A DNA stretch of 64,000 bases, from contig JADGDG010000001.1 in the NCBI GenBank assembly GCA_016744995.1, positions 288,011 to 352,010 of the forward strand, given 5' to 3'. The notes beneath the pieces are model-generated. The model searched no databases. It worked only from the letters and a program-made list of their open reading frames with translations, and had not been told where the DNA came from. The stretch comes from Gammaproteobacteria bacterium. Its GTDB lineage: Bacteria; Pseudomonadota; Gammaproteobacteria; GRL18. Below are positions 27,405 to 38,730 of this stretch, piece by piece (position 1 is the first letter of the stretch; every line of letters starts with the position of its first letter). Position numbers and translations under genes: made by a program.

Positions 27405-28316
27405 CTAGTGCTTAGTTGAAAGATCGGAGGGCTGGCTGTTTTTGCTGTAGATCCCGGCAATATCAATCTCATCAAATTGATAGATTTTACCACAAAACTC
27501 ACAATCCACTGAGATATTGCCCTGTTCTTTTATAATCGCACTGGCTTCCTGCTGGCTAATCGAACGCAGCATATTGGTCACTTTGTCTCTGGTGCAGCTG
27601 CATTTGAAATAAATAGACTCCGAGTCAAAAAGACGGACATCTTCTTCATGATAAAGGCGATGCAAGATTTCTTTAGCCCTAAGTTCAAGCAACTCATCAG
27701 TTTTAATGGTATTTGCCAAATGAGTCACACGCTCCCAACTGTCATCATCTTCATTCTGGCCCGGCAACTGCTGCAGTAATAGACCGCCAACTGAGTTTTC
27801 ATCCGAAGCCAGAAATATCCGTGTTTCTAATTGTTCTGAGCGTTCCAGATAAGCCTCTAAAAAATCAGCCATACTATTACCCTCAAGAGCAACAATCCCC
27901 TGATAGCGTTCTTTTGTTTTAAACTGTTCAATGGTAATAATAAGAGTGCCATCACCTAAAAGTGTTTTCAGATCAGTTTCATCGGGCAAGCCATTAAGCA
28001 TTTCATCGACTAATGATTGCTGATACTTTGCCACACCACGAACACCAAAATCATTTCGGCATTCAATCACCATCAAGGTTAATGCGCCATCACCACTAGC
28101 CTGTATGGTCAAAGAGCCTTCAAACTTGAGGGTCGCAGACAATAAAACAGCTGCCGCAACTCCCTCTCCCAGGTATTGACGAATGATCTCAGGATAATTA
28201 TGATGAGATTGCATGGTTTTCCAGACATCAGTTAAACTGGCGATCTCACCGCGAATGTTGGCCTTATCAAATAAAAAACGATAGATTTTGTCTTTTTCTT
28301 CAGCATTCATATTCAT
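27405..28316 (-). CDS. hslO: Redox-regulated chaperone Hsp33
   Basis: 303 residues. Cytoplasmic holdase activated by oxidation of a C-terminal zinc centre. The zinc cysteines are seen as KCSCTRDK and DCEFCGK, in the normal CxC...CxxC order. The N-terminal core has LGEGVAAAVLLSATLKFEGS, QASGDGALTLMVIEC and GDGTLIITIEQ. Length is normal. It is followed 202 bases downstream by the small gene at 27011 without a clear terminator, and preceded at 57 bases by gatB on the same strand. Confidence 0.96.
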   Translation of the reverse strand: MNMNAEEKDKIYRFLFDKANIRGEIASLTDVWKTMQSHHNYPEIIRQYLGEGVAAAVLLSATLKFEGSLTIQASGDGALTLMVIECRNDFGVRGVAKYQQSLVDEMLNGLPDETDLKTLLGDGTLIITIEQFKTKERYQGIVALEGNSMADFLEAYLERSEQLETRIFLASDENSVGGLLLQQLPGQNEDDDSWERVTHLANTIKTDELLELRAKEILHRLYHEEDVRLFDSESIYFKCSCTRDKVTNMLRSISQQEASAIIKEQGNISVDCEFCGKIYQFDEIDIAGIYSKNSQPSDLSTKH

Positions 28317-28373
28317 CGACTTCTTTTACTTCCTCTTTTTTCAAAAGGGGCACTAAGGAATTTAGCTGAAGGT

Positions 28374-29822
28374 TTATGGCTTTAGCTTTTTCATCAGCAG
28401 TTGATTAACCTGACCGGGATTTGCTTTGCCTTTAGAGGCTTTCATGACCTGCCCGACAAAAAAGCCGACAAGCTTATCTTTACCTGACAGGAATTCAGCA
28501 ACCTGGCCGGGATTATTGTTAATGACTTCATCAATAATTGCTTCAATGGCAACCGTATCAGTGATTTGTTTCAGACCTTTTTTCTCAATAATGGTATCCG
28601 CATCAGCCTCATCACCAGTGCCTTCTCCTGAATAAATGGCTTCAAAAATTTCCTTAGCAATTTTTCCAGAAATGGTATTGTCTTTGATGCGTTTTAATAA
28701 TCCGGTTAATTGCTGCGCATTAACTGGACAGTCTTTAAATTCCAGACCATTTTTATTATTCATTGCGGAGACATCACCCAGCAGCCAGTTGGCGGCCATT
28801 TTTGCATCACTAATGGACTGCTGAACCTGTTCAAAATATTCAGCCATATCTCTGTCAACGGTTAAAGCCTTTGCATCTTTCTCAGATAAACCCAGCTGTT
28901 CAATATAGCGAGAACATCTTGCATCTGGTAATTCTGGCAGAGCTTGTTTTATCGCCTCAATTTCTTCTACCGAAATAACAATTGGTAAAAGATCAGGATC
29001 GGGGAAGTAGCGGTAATCATTGGCTTCTTCTTTGCTGCGCATGGAACGAGTTTCATTTTTTTCTGAGTCATACAGGCGTGTTTCCTGAATTACTGTACCA
29101 CCGCCTTCAAGGATGTCCATTTGCCGCTCAATTTCAACATTAATGGCTTTTTCAACAAAGCGGAATGAATTAATATTTTTTAATTCAGCCCGTAAACCTA
29201 GTTCTTCCTGACCTTTGGGACGCAATGAAACATTGGCATCACAGCGGAATGAACCTTCCTGCATATTGCCATCTGAAATGCCCAGATAACGGACAATGGA
29301 ATGAATTTTTCGCATATAGGCAACCGCTTCTTTGGCACTGCGCATATCAGGCTCTGAGACAATTTCCAATAACGGAGTACCAGCGCGATTTAAGTCTATG
29401 CCAGTCTGATTTTGAAAGTTCTCATGAAGAGATTTACCCGCATCTTCTTCCATGTGCGCCCGGGTAACACCAATGCGTTTTTGTGAACCATCTTCCAGAT
29501 CAATATCAATATGACCCTCACCCACAATCGGGTAGTATAATTGACTGATCTGATAGGCTTTTGGTGAATCCGGATAGAAATAATTCTTGCGGTCAAAAAC
29601 AGAACGCTCATTAATTTGGGCACCAACGGCCAGACCAAACATCACTGATTTATAGAGCGCTTCACCATTAAAAACAGGCAGGACACCGGGTAAACCTAAA
29701 TCAACTGTACAGGCCTGAGTATTTGGCTCAGCACCATAGGCGGTTGAAGCGCCAGAAAATATTTTTGATTTGGTAGACAATTGAACATGGATTTCCAAAC
29801 CAATAACGACTTCCCATTGCAT
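28374..29822 (-). CDS. gatB: Asp/Glu-tRNA amidotransferase subunit B
   Basis: 482 residues from ATG 29822 ([20 protein letters not shown]); codons further upstream are open to 29900 but are not family-like. GatB activates misacylated Asp-tRNA(Asn)/Glu-tRNA(Gln) with ATP and completes amidation using ammonia from GatA. Seen: [60 protein letters not shown], and the C-terminal YqeY-like tail ending [21 protein letters not shown]. Third gene of gatCAB, 96 bases after gatA. Confidence 0.97.
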   Translation of the reverse strand: MQWEVVIGLEIHVQLSTKSKIFSGASTAYGAEPNTQACTVDLGLPGVLPVFNGEALYKSVMFGLAVGAQINERSVFDRKNYFYPDSPKAYQISQLYYPIVGEGHIDIDLEDGSQKRIGVTRAHMEEDAGKSLHENFQNQTGIDLNRAGTPLLEIVSEPDMRSAKEAVAYMRKIHSIVRYLGISDGNMQEGSFRCDANVSLRPKGQEELGLRAELKNINSFRFVEKAINVEIERQMDILEGGGTVIQETRLYDSEKNETRSMRSKEEANDYRYFPDPDLLPIVISVEEIEAIKQALPELPDARCSRYIEQLGLSEKDAKALTVDRDMAEYFEQVQQSISDAKMAANWLLGDVSAMNNKNGLEFKDCPVNAQQLTGLLKRIKDNTISGKIAKEIFEAIYSGEGTGDEADADTIIEKKGLKQITDTVAIEAIIDEVINNNPGQVAEFLSGKDKLVGFFVGQVMKASKGKANPGQVNQLLMKKLKP

Positions 29823-29918
29823 AATAATTGTTAACCCCTCAGGTTTCTCTTTTTCTGTAAAAGAGTTTTGTAATAATGAACGTAACTGTTCAGCAGACAT
29901 GCATAAATTAATATGGCA

Positions 29919-31373
29919 CTATTTAAATAAATCAGGTGTTTTCAGATGCCAGTCTGTTTGTTTCTGGAACTGGTGTGCCGCATTCAGTAATTTTGACTCA
30001 GCAAAGTGTTTACCAATTAACTGCAGTCCCACAGGCATGTTATTTGCAAAGCCTGCCGGAATTGACATCCCGGGTAGTCCTGCTAAATTAACAGCTATGG
30101 TATAGATATCAGATAAATACATAGTAATTGGATCATCCGTCAGCTCGCCAATATTGAAGGCTGTTGATGGTGCCGCAGGCCCCATGATTACATCAACTTG
30201 TTCAAATGCCCGGTTAAAATCATTGCTGATAAGACGACGTGTTTTTTGTGCTTTCACATAGTAAGCATCATAAAAACCTTCAGACAAAGCATAGGTACCC
30301 ACTAGAATACGGCGTTTTACTTCCGTACCAAAACCTTCTCCACGTGAGCGAATATACAGATCATTCAGATCTTTAGGATCATCACAGCGATAGCCGTATC
30401 GGACGCCATCCATACGAGACAAGTTTGAAGAACATTCTGATGGCGCAATAATATAATACGTGGGTACAGCCAGATGGCTGGTCGGCAAACTGATTTCTTT
30501 AATAACAGCGCCCATTTTTTCGTATTCTTTAACCGCTGACTCAATGACCTTTGCTACCTCGTCATCCAGCCCTTCTGCGAAAAATTCTTTAGGCAAACCA
30601 ATCTTTAAACCATCCAGACTGTCATTTAAATCAGTGCTGTAGTCTGGTACCGCCCGATCAATGCTGGTGGAATCCCGTTGATCAAAACCCGCCATAACAT
30701 TTAACATTAAGGCCGCATCTTCTGCGGTACGAGTCATGGGGCCAGCCTGATCCAGACTGGAGGCAAAAGCGATCATGCCGTAGCGTGACACTCGGCCGTA
30801 TGTGGGCTTTAAGCCTGTAATACCGCAAAATGAAGCTGGTTGACGAATTGAACCACCAGTATCAGTGCCAGTTGCCGCAGGCGTCAAGCGAGCTGCAACA
30901 GCCGCTGCTGAGCCACCAGATGAACCACCGGGTACCGCATCTAAATTCCAGGGATTTTTGACCGGACCATACCAGGATGTTTCATTGGATGATCCCATTG
31001 CAAATTCATCCATATTGGTTTTGCCCAGCATGACCGCACCTGAATCATTAAATTTTGTGATCGTAGTTGCATCATAAGGAGAAATAAAAGGCTCAAGCAT
31101 TTTTGAACCACAGGATGTTTTTACACCTTTGGTACAAAAAATATCTTTCTGCGATAAAGGGATACCGTTTAACAGGCCCGCATGGCCTGATGCACGTTGC
31201 GCATCCGCTTCTTTTGCTTGCTCAAGTGCTATTTCCGGTGTCACCGTAATAAAGCAATTAAGCTGTTCATTCAGTGTCTTTATTCGATCCAGGTAGGTTT
31301 GGGTCAATTCAACGCTTGAAAATTCCCCGGCTTTGAGCCCAGCGCTAAGTTCAGCAATGGTTTTGTTATACAT
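29919..31373 (-). CDS. gatA: Asp/Glu-tRNA amidotransferase subunit A
   Basis: 484-residue amidase that frees ammonia from glutamine for GatB. The Ser-cisSer-Lys triad region is visible: [14 protein letters not shown] (Lys), [14 protein letters not shown] and [16 protein letters not shown] (Ser pair), followed by [14 protein letters not shown]. Length is normal. It lies between gatC (about 120 bases upstream) and gatB on the minus strand. Confidence 0.97.
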   Translation of the reverse strand: MYNKTIAELSAGLKAGEFSSVELTQTYLDRIKTLNEQLNCFITVTPEIALEQAKEADAQRASGHAGLLNGIPLSQKDIFCTKGVKTSCGSKMLEPFISPYDATTITKFNDSGAVMLGKTNMDEFAMGSSNETSWYGPVKNPWNLDAVPGGSSGGSAAAVAARLTPAATGTDTGGSIRQPASFCGITGLKPTYGRVSRYGMIAFASSLDQAGPMTRTAEDAALMLNVMAGFDQRDSTSIDRAVPDYSTDLNDSLDGLKIGLPKEFFAEGLDDEVAKVIESAVKEYEKMGAVIKEISLPTSHLAVPTYYIIAPSECSSNLSRMDGVRYGYRCDDPKDLNDLYIRSRGEGFGTEVKRRILVGTYALSEGFYDAYYVKAQKTRRLISNDFNRAFEQVDVIMGPAAPSTAFNIGELTDDPITMYLSDIYTIAVNLAGLPGMSIPAGFANNMPVGLQLIGKHFAESKLLNAAHQFQKQTDWHLKTPDLFK

Positions 31374-31494
31374 CTTTATTTTCCAGTCAGTCTTTGTTCA
31401 GATAAATTATAGTTATTTCACCTGATTAATGTCTACCCGTACCCCAAGGACACTGCCTTCGGGACTAAAAGCAGAATAAACGGATGAACACGAG

Positions 31495-31785
31495 TTAGTC
31501 TATAACCTTTGGCACCAGATACAGACCATCGGCAGTTTCTGGTGCATGGGCCTGTAAGTTTTCCCGATCATTCACTTCTGTCACTTCATCAGCTCGTAAG
31601 CGCTGTACTGCATCAAGAGGATGAGCCATGGGTTTGACTCCCTCTGTGTCCACTGAATCCAGTTGTTCAACCATATCCAGAATATTAGATAAATTGGTTA
31701 CATATTCAGGAATATCCTGCTTATCGACTCCAAGCCTTGCTAAAAAGGCTATTTTTTCAACATCACTTTTATCCAGTTTGGACAT
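31495..31785 (-). CDS. gatC: Asp/Glu-tRNA amidotransferase subunit C
   Basis: 96 residues, the small belt subunit that wraps GatA and GatB. Characteristic features are DVEKIAFLARLGVD, LSNILDMVEQLDSVDTEGV and the C-terminal LRADEVTE ... HAPETADGLYLVPKVID. First gene of gatCAB, divergent from mreB. The ribosome binding site is CGGGAGTTACTG before the ATG. Confidence 0.96.
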   Translation of the reverse strand: MSKLDKSDVEKIAFLARLGVDKQDIPEYVTNLSNILDMVEQLDSVDTEGVKPMAHPLDAVQRLRADEVTEVNDRENLQAHAPETADGLYLVPKVID

Positions 31786-31865
31786 CAGTAACTCCCGCTA
31801 TGTTTAAATAAGTTGCTTAAGTTACCATAAATATGCAAAATTTAGCAGTCATTCACAAATGAAAG

Positions 31866-31895
31866 TTGGACATTTTTTATCATTATTCCTAAAAT
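31866..31895 (+). promoter_or_regulatory. Candidate sigma70 promoter of the mreB operon
   Basis: TTGGAC (31866-31871), an 18-base spacer, then TAAAAT (31890-31895), about 170 bases before mreB. Weak alternatives exist nearby (TTGAAA at 31910). Confidence 0.35.
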
Positions 31896-31966
31896 ACTAA
31901 GATCTATGCTTGAAATAGCTCTGATAGAGTCTTAAATCAGACTAATAATACTTCACTGACACTGAG

Positions 31967-33118
<1,152 letters not shown>

Positions 33119-33148
33119 CACTGGTCACTCTTTGCTGGAGCAAATGCT

Positions 33149-34021
33149 ATAAAACAGTTATTTGATGAAGACTCATCCTATCTGGCACGTTTAATCTTTG
33201 TGACGGTTTTATCCATCATATTGATGAGTGCCGATCATCGAACCAATATGCTCAGCGGTGTCAGGAGTCTGTTCAGTCTGGCCATTTATCCTCTGCAAAC
33301 CATTGCCAGCATTCCTTCTGATGCAGGGCTCTGGCTGGATCGACAGCTCAACTCACGACAGCTCCTTATCTCTGAAAATGAAGTCTACCGCACGGATAAT
33401 CTACTGCTTAAAGCCCAACTGCAAAAGTTTACATCTTTACAGGCAGAAAACATTCGCCTGCGCTCTTTATTAAAATCTTCACGTAAACTCAGTGATCAAA
33501 TGCTGATTGCTGAAACCATTGCGGTTGCACTTGACCCATATAAACGGCAAATTGTCATTAATAAAGGCCAGCGCAATAGCATTTATTCCGGCCAGCCGAT
33601 CCTTGATGCATTTGGTATTATGGGGCAAATTATTCACCCTGGAGTTGTTTCCAGTACAGCAATACTAATCACTGACCCCTCTCATGCTATCCCTGTGCAG
33701 ATCAATAGAAACGGTTTAAGAACAGTTTTATATGGCACTGGTGCCGCTAATTACCTGGAAGTACAAAATCTACCCAATAATGCCGATATTGAGCTGGGTG
33801 ATCTATTAATTACATCAGGATTGGGAGGACGTTTTCCTGAAGGTTATCCTGTTGCCGTCGTGGTTAATATAAAACGTGATCCAGGATTGCCCTTTGCGAC
33901 AGTCATTGCAGAAGCTTCTGCACATCTGGAGCAAAGTCGGGAAGTGTTACTGGTCATGGCACAGGAGAATCCACCACAGCTAATATCTGAGCAAATAGAA
34001 GGACCGCCAGAGCATGAGTAA
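33149..34021 (+). CDS. mreC: Rod shape-determining protein MreC
   Basis: Bitopic elongasome protein linking MreB to the periplasmic synthases. The first standard start codon in frame is GTG 33200, which would begin inside the membrane helix and has no ribosome binding site. The frame is open upstream to the mreB stop, and the segment from 33149 (IKQLFDEDSSYLARLIF) matches the usual MreC N-terminus; GGAG at 33137-33140 is ideally placed for an ATA codon at 33149. I therefore annotate from 33149, 290 residues. A coiled coil (about residues 70-105) and the beta domain follow (IVINKGQRNSIYSGQPILD, GLGGRFPEGYPVAVV). Confidence 0.9.
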   Translation: MKQLFDEDSSYLARLIFVTVLSIILMSADHRTNMLSGVRSLFSLAIYPLQTIASIPSDAGLWLDRQLNSRQLLISENEVYRTDNLLLKAQLQKFTSLQAENIRLRSLLKSSRKLSDQMLIAETIAVALDPYKRQIVINKGQRNSIYSGQPILDAFGIMGQIIHPGVVSSTAILITDPSHAIPVQINRNGLRTVLYGTGAANYLEVQNLPNNADIELGDLLITSGLGGRFPEGYPVAVVVNIKRDPGLPFATVIAEASAHLEQSREVLLVMAQENPPQLISEQIEGPPEHE

Positions 34022-34505
34022 TAGACCAGTATCTCATGGCGGCATCATCATTCTAGTCAGCTTTGGAGTAGCCTTTGTGCTCACTATGCTGCCTATTCCT
34101 GAAACATTCGAAATTTACCGCCCTGAGTGGATTACTCTGGTGCTTATATACTGGTGTATGGCTCTGCCCCATCGTGCCGGCATATTTACTGGATGGATGA
34201 TTGGATTTTTACTGGATATCCATATGGGCAGCCTTCTGGGTCTGCATGCATTGACACTTTCTGTGGTTGCTTATTTATCTTATAAACTGCATGCCCGCAT
34301 TCGACTTTATCCTCTGGCTCAGCAATCACTGATTGTTTTACTACTTGTAACTTTATCTCAGATGCTGGTTTTATGGCTCAACGGCGTCACTGGTGAAGCA
34401 TCGGGTAACTGGTCTTACTGGTATCCTTCATTAACAAGCATGCTTGTCTGGCCATGGTTGTTTTATTTAATGCGTGCCATTCGACGTTTATATGGTGTTA
34501 ACTAA
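34014..34505 (+). CDS. mreD: Rod shape-determining membrane protein MreD
   Basis: 163 residues with about five membrane helices. The gammaproteobacterial MreD pattern YRPEWITLVLIYWCMALPHR followed by GWMIGFLLDIHMGSLLGLHA is clear. Overlaps mreC by 8 bases and precedes mrdA by 11. Functions with MreB, MreC, PBP2 and RodA in lateral wall growth. Confidence 0.95.
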   Translation: MSNRPVSHGGIIILVSFGVAFVLTMLPIPETFEIYRPEWITLVLIYWCMALPHRAGIFTGWMIGFLLDIHMGSLLGLHALTLSVVAYLSYKLHARIRLYPLAQQSLIVLLLVTLSQMLVLWLNGVTGEASGNWSYWYPSLTSMLVWPWLFYLMRAIRRLYGVN

Positions 34506-34516
34506 GAGCTAAGCAT

Positions 34517-36508
34517 ATGGCAGAAAGGCAACATCTTAAAGATCATTTTATTGAGCAGCGAATATTTCATAATCGCAGTATCTTTGCCATTTTTTTTACC
34601 CTGATTTTATTTGGAATTCTGATTTTTCGCCTGTTTATCCTGCAGATTAATAATCATGAGCACTTTACCACTCTGTCCCAAAATAACCGTGTCTCTGTTC
34701 AGGCCATCCCTCCCACACGAGGTCTGATTTATGACCGTAATGGCATTATTCTGGCAGAAAATCTGCCCTCTTATACATTGCAGATCATACCTGAGCAAAC
34801 CACTATTGACATTGACATACTTATCAATGAATTATCACTATTGATTAACATTCGTGAAATCGATATAAAGAAATTCAAAAAAGAAGTCCGCCGTAAACGG
34901 CGATTTGAAGGAATACCCCTGCGCTTTCGTTTGAGCGATGAAGAAGTTGCTATTGTCTCAGTAAACCTGCACCGCCTTCCCGGCGTGGAGATAAAAGCAC
35001 AATTAAGTCGTTTTTATCCCTATGGCAAAGAAACTGCACATGTGGTTGGTTATGTAGGGCGTATCAATGAAAAAGAACTTAAAACATTGCCCGTCACAAA
35101 TTATAGCGGCACCAACCACACCGGGAAATTAGGTATTGAGAAATCCTATGAAGCCCTGCTTCATGGGCAGGTTGGTTACCAGAAGGTTGAAACCAATGTC
35201 CGGGGTCGAGTACAGCGGGTTCTTGAACGCCATAACCCGACTCCTGGAGATGATCTTTACCTCAATCTGGATATTAAATTACAGCAAGTTGCCATTGAAG
35301 CATTTAATGGCAAACGAGGAGCATTAGTTGCTGTTAACCCTGAAAATGGTCATATTTTATCGATGGTCAGCATGCCTGATTATGATGCCAATTTATTTGT
35401 AAACGGCATTGATTCAAAAACCTACAACGCCTTAAACCAGTCATGGGAACGGCCATTATTTAATCGTACTATTTTAGGCAGCTACCCCCCGGGATCAACA
35501 GCCAAACCTTTCTTTGCTCTGGCAGGGCTTGAAACCAATACCATTCAGCCTGACCATCAGATATTCTGCCCTGGTTTTTACCAGCTCAAAGGCAAGGCTC
35601 ATAAATATCGCGACTGGAAAAAGTGGGGCCATGGTAAAACAGATATAGAAAAATCCATTGTTCAGTCCTGTGATGTTTTTTATTATGATCTGGCCTTCAA
35701 ACTAGGCATTGATAAAATGCATAAATTTATGACTGCATTTGGCTTTGGCCAGCGCTCAGGTATTGATATGCTTGGCGAACGCAGCGGCTTAATGCCCTCA
35801 AAAGAATGGAAGAAAAGAGTGCGCAAGCAAGTCTGGTTTCCCGGTGAAACCGTTATTGCAGGCATTGGTCAGGGCTATGTACTGGTCACTCCTCTGCAGC
35901 TCGCTCTTGGCACGGCAACATTAGCTAATGGCGGACACTATTTTCAACCACAACTGGTTAGCGCCATTCAAAGAAAAGTTGATAGAATCCCTCGCCCGGT
36001 CACTCCGCAAATGATTCGAAAAATACCAATAAAGCGCCAGGAAAACTGGGATCAGATTTATCATGGTATGACAGAGGTGATTCATGGTGCCAGAGGCACT
36101 GCAAGACGCCTTAACAAGCCAGGAATGCGCTATAAAATTGCCGGTAAAACAGGCACTGCCCAAGTTTTTTCTGTGGCTCAGGATTCCAGTTACAAAGAAG
36201 ATGAGCTTGAAGAGCGTCTTAAGGATCATGCACTTTTTATGGCCTTTGCACCCGCAGACAATCCCAAAATTGCCATTGCTGTGATCATAGAAAATGGCGG
36301 CCATGGCGGTTCAGTTGCTGCCCCTATCGCAGGCCAGGTGATTGCTGCCTACCTCGACCAGTTCAGCGATGAAGAACTTAAACGCCCCGCTCAAAAGATA
36401 CCAGCAATACCATCAGGGCAACCATCCACACCCTCAACTCCCCCTGATAGTACAGCGCCCGCCTACTCGCTTAAATCAATACAACATGGGGGACACAATC
36501 ATGGCTAG
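34517..36508 (+). CDS. mrdA: Penicillin-binding protein 2, peptidoglycan D,D-transpeptidase
   Basis: 663 residues. Class B PBP of the elongasome. Membrane helix at about 22-45, then PTRGLIYDRNGIILAENLPS of the pedestal domain. Transpeptidase motifs: SxxK in GSTAKPFFALAG, SxN as SCD in VQSCDVFYYDLA, and KTG in AGKTGTAQVF. The C-terminal 30 residues are Pro/Ser/Thr rich. Partner of RodA, whose gene overlaps by 8 bases. Symbol mrdA is equivalent to pbpA. Confidence 0.96.
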   Translation: MAERQHLKDHFIEQRIFHNRSIFAIFFTLILFGILIFRLFILQINNHEHFTTLSQNNRVSVQAIPPTRGLIYDRNGIILAENLPSYTLQIIPEQTTIDIDILINELSLLINIREIDIKKFKKEVRRKRRFEGIPLRFRLSDEEVAIVSVNLHRLPGVEIKAQLSRFYPYGKETAHVVGYVGRINEKELKTLPVTNYSGTNHTGKLGIEKSYEALLHGQVGYQKVETNVRGRVQRVLERHNPTPGDDLYLNLDIKLQQVAIEAFNGKRGALVAVNPENGHILSMVSMPDYDANLFVNGIDSKTYNALNQSWERPLFNRTILGSYPPGSTAKPFFALAGLETNTIQPDHQIFCPGFYQLKGKAHKYRDWKKWGHGKTDIEKSIVQSCDVFYYDLAFKLGIDKMHKFMTAFGFGQRSGIDMLGERSGLMPSKEWKKRVRKQVWFPGETVIAGIGQGYVLVTPLQLALGTATLANGGHYFQPQLVSAIQRKVDRIPRPVTPQMIRKIPIKRQENWDQIYHGMTEVIHGARGTARRLNKPGMRYKIAGKTGTAQVFSVAQDSSYKEDELEERLKDHALFMAFAPADNPKIAIAVIIENGGHGGSVAAPIAGQVIAAYLDQFSDEELKRPAQKIPAIPSGQPSTPSTPPDSTAPAYSLKSIQHGGHNHG

Positions 36509-37607
36509 CCAAACCTCTTCACAGAGTCTTTTTTTTCGTCTGCACATTGATGTGACTCTACTCATGGGTCTGATTGCTTTGGTTGCACTGGGTCAGATCA
36601 TTCTTTATAGTGCTGGCGGTGAAAGTAGCGCACTAATGCAGCGCCAGGCCATTCGTCTGGGGATTGCTTTTATCGTGATGCTGATGATTGCTCAGATTTC
36701 ACCAGACACCATGCGTCGCTGGTCGCCTATCTTATTCATTATCGGTACGGTTATGCTTATTGCCGTGTTATTTTTCGGTACTAAGGCGCTCGGTGCTCAA
36801 CGATGGCTGGATCTTGGTCTGTTTCGTTTTCAACCATCAGAAATGATGAAGCTGGCAGTTCCCATGATGTTAGCATGGTATTTATCAGGCAGACATATTC
36901 CACCGCGCAAACTACATCTGCTGCTGGCTCTGGTTATTTTAATGCTGCCAGTATTACTTATAGCCAAACAGCCTGATCTGGGCACTTCACTTCTAGTCAC
37001 CTGTGCAGGACTGCTGGTAATTTTTATGGCCGGTGTTTCCTGGCGACTCATTCTGGGTTTTACTTTCGCCGGCCTTGCTTTTACCATACCCATGTGGCTT
37101 TTTCTAATGCGCGACTACCAACGTCAGAGGGTTCTTACAATGCTGAATCCCGAATCTGATCCTCTGGGAAGTGGCTATCACATTATTCAATCCAAAATTG
37201 CCATTGGTTCGGGGGGAACATTTGGTAAAGGCTGGCTCAACGGCACCCAGTCACATCTTGAATTTTTACCTGAGCGTCATACCGACTTTATATTTTCTGT
37301 GTTTGCAGAAGAATTTGGCTTTAGCGGTATTTTATTACTCTTAAGCCTTTATCTGTTTATTATTTTTCGTGGTATCTATATCACTACCCAGGCACATGGT
37401 ACTTTTGCCCGTTTACTTGGTGCCAGTATTGTCTTAACCTTTCTAATCTATATTTTTGTTAACATTGGTATGGTCAGCGGTATATTACCGGTTGTTGGTG
37501 TGCCGCTCCCACTGGTGAGCTATGGTGGTACATCTATTGTCACTCTGATGGCAGGTTTTGGTATTTTGATGTCAATTCATACCCACCGGAAGTTATTAGC
37601 TCATTAG
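36501..37607 (+). CDS. rodA: Peptidoglycan glycosyltransferase RodA
   Basis: 368 residues from ATG 36501, chosen because GGGGGA precedes it and the upstream frame lies inside mrdA. SEDS polymerase with about ten membrane helices. Seen: LLMGLIALVALGQIILYSAG, GAQRWLDLGLFRFQPSEMMK, AKQPDLGTSLLV containing the catalytic Asp, ERHTDFIFSVFAEEFGF and the C-terminal VGVPLPLVSYGGTSIVTLM. Operates with PBP2. Confidence 0.97.
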   Translation: MASQTSSQSLFFRLHIDVTLLMGLIALVALGQIILYSAGGESSALMQRQAIRLGIAFIVMLMIAQISPDTMRRWSPILFIIGTVMLIAVLFFGTKALGAQRWLDLGLFRFQPSEMMKLAVPMMLAWYLSGRHIPPRKLHLLLALVILMLPVLLIAKQPDLGTSLLVTCAGLLVIFMAGVSWRLILGFTFAGLAFTIPMWLFLMRDYQRQRVLTMLNPESDPLGSGYHIIQSKIAIGSGGTFGKGWLNGTQSHLEFLPERHTDFIFSVFAEEFGFSGILLLLSLYLFIIFRGIYITTQAHGTFARLLGASIVLTFLIYIFVNIGMVSGILPVVGVPLPLVSYGGTSIVTLMAGFGILMSIHTHRKLLAH

Positions 37608-37686
37608 GACTTATTAGAAATTTATTTTTTACCAGCTCGGATCCCAGCGATTAGGAGCTTTAAAGTTTAAAAACAGGAATATTTTT

Positions 37687-38730
37687 ATGTTGTCAGGATA
37701 CAGAACATTTTCCACCATCCTATATCTTTTCTTTTTTTGCCTTGTCTCGATAAGCAGCAGCTCTGCTGGTGATCTGGAAAAAGATCCTGAGGTACAAAAA
37801 TTTATTAAAGAAATGGTTCAGAAACATCATTTTAAGAAAAGTGAGCTGGAAAGCTTATTTTCTCAGGTCAAAATCAAGCAAAAAATTCTTGATGCCATTA
37901 GTCGACCAGCAGAAAGAAGTAAAGCATGGCATGAATACAGAAAAATTTTCCTGACTAAAAAGCGGATTAAGGGCGGGGTAACATTCTGGCAGGAAAACAA
38001 TGAGATCATCAACTACGCTGAAAAAGTATATGGCGTCGCTCCTGAAATTATTGTTGCCATTATTGGTGTTGAAACTTATTATGGCCGTCTGCAAGGCAGC
38101 TATCGAGTCATGGATGCACTGTCGACTCTGGCATTCAAATATCCGAAGCGAAGTAAATTTTTTCGTAGTGAATTAAAACATTTCCTTCTCATGAGCCAGG
38201 ATGAAAAATTTGATCCACTGAGTAAAAAAGGCTCCTATGCTGGAGCAATGGGGATGGGGCAGTTTATTCCCAGCAGTTATCAGGCTTATGCTGTTGATTT
38301 TAATGGCGATGGTGAAAAAAACATCTGGACAAACAAAACTGACGCTATAGGCAGCGTCGCCAATTATTTTAAACGCCATGGCTGGAAAAGAGATCAACCG
38401 GTGACTGATAAGCTGGTATTGGCTGAAAAAAATACCATTACCAAAAAAGATGGCTGCACCAGAAGCTGTAAACCTAAGCTCTCGGTCTCAGATTATAAAC
38501 AAAAAGGCATACAGGGGAAAACGATAGTAAGTGACGAAACTCCCTCTGTTTTATTAATTTTAAAACAAAAAAGTGGCAAGGAATACTGGCTCGGCTATAA
38601 TAATTTTTATGTGATATCACGCTATAATCACAGTACACTCTATTCCATGGCTGTTTATCAATTGAGCCAGGAAATTAAACAGGCCTATCTGGCTGCACAA
38701 AAGGCAAATACCCGGACAAACTCACAATGA
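37687..38730 (+). CDS. mltB: Membrane-bound lytic murein transglycosylase B
   Basis: 347 residues with an N-terminal signal (LYLFFFCLVSISSSSAG; no clear lipobox). GH103 lytic transglycosylase: AIIGVETYYGRLQGSYRVMD contains the catalytic Glu, then KKGSYAGAMGMGQFIPSSYQ and DFNGDGEKNIW. Cuts glycan strands to 1,6-anhydroMurNAc ends. It begins 79 bases after rodA and overlaps rlpA by four bases (ATGA). Confidence 0.95.
   Translation: MLSGYRTFSTILYLFFFCLVSISSSSAGDLEKDPEVQKFIKEMVQKHHFKKSELESLFSQVKIKQKILDAISRPAERSKAWHEYRKIFLTKKRIKGGVTFWQENNEIINYAEKVYGVAPEIIVAIIGVETYYGRLQGSYRVMDALSTLAFKYPKRSKFFRSELKHFLLMSQDEKFDPLSKKGSYAGAMGMGQFIPSSYQAYAVDFNGDGEKNIWTNKTDAIGSVANYFKRHGWKRDQPVTDKLVLAEKNTITKKDGCTRSCKPKLSVSDYKQKGIQGKTIVSDETPSVLLILKQKSGKEYWLGYNNFYVISRYNHSTLYSMAVYQLSQEIKQAYLAAQKANTRTNSQ

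Noticed and set aside
36342-36500. Upstream extension of rodA from 36342
   Set aside because: Lies in the mrdA coding region; the good ribosome binding site belongs to ATG 36501.
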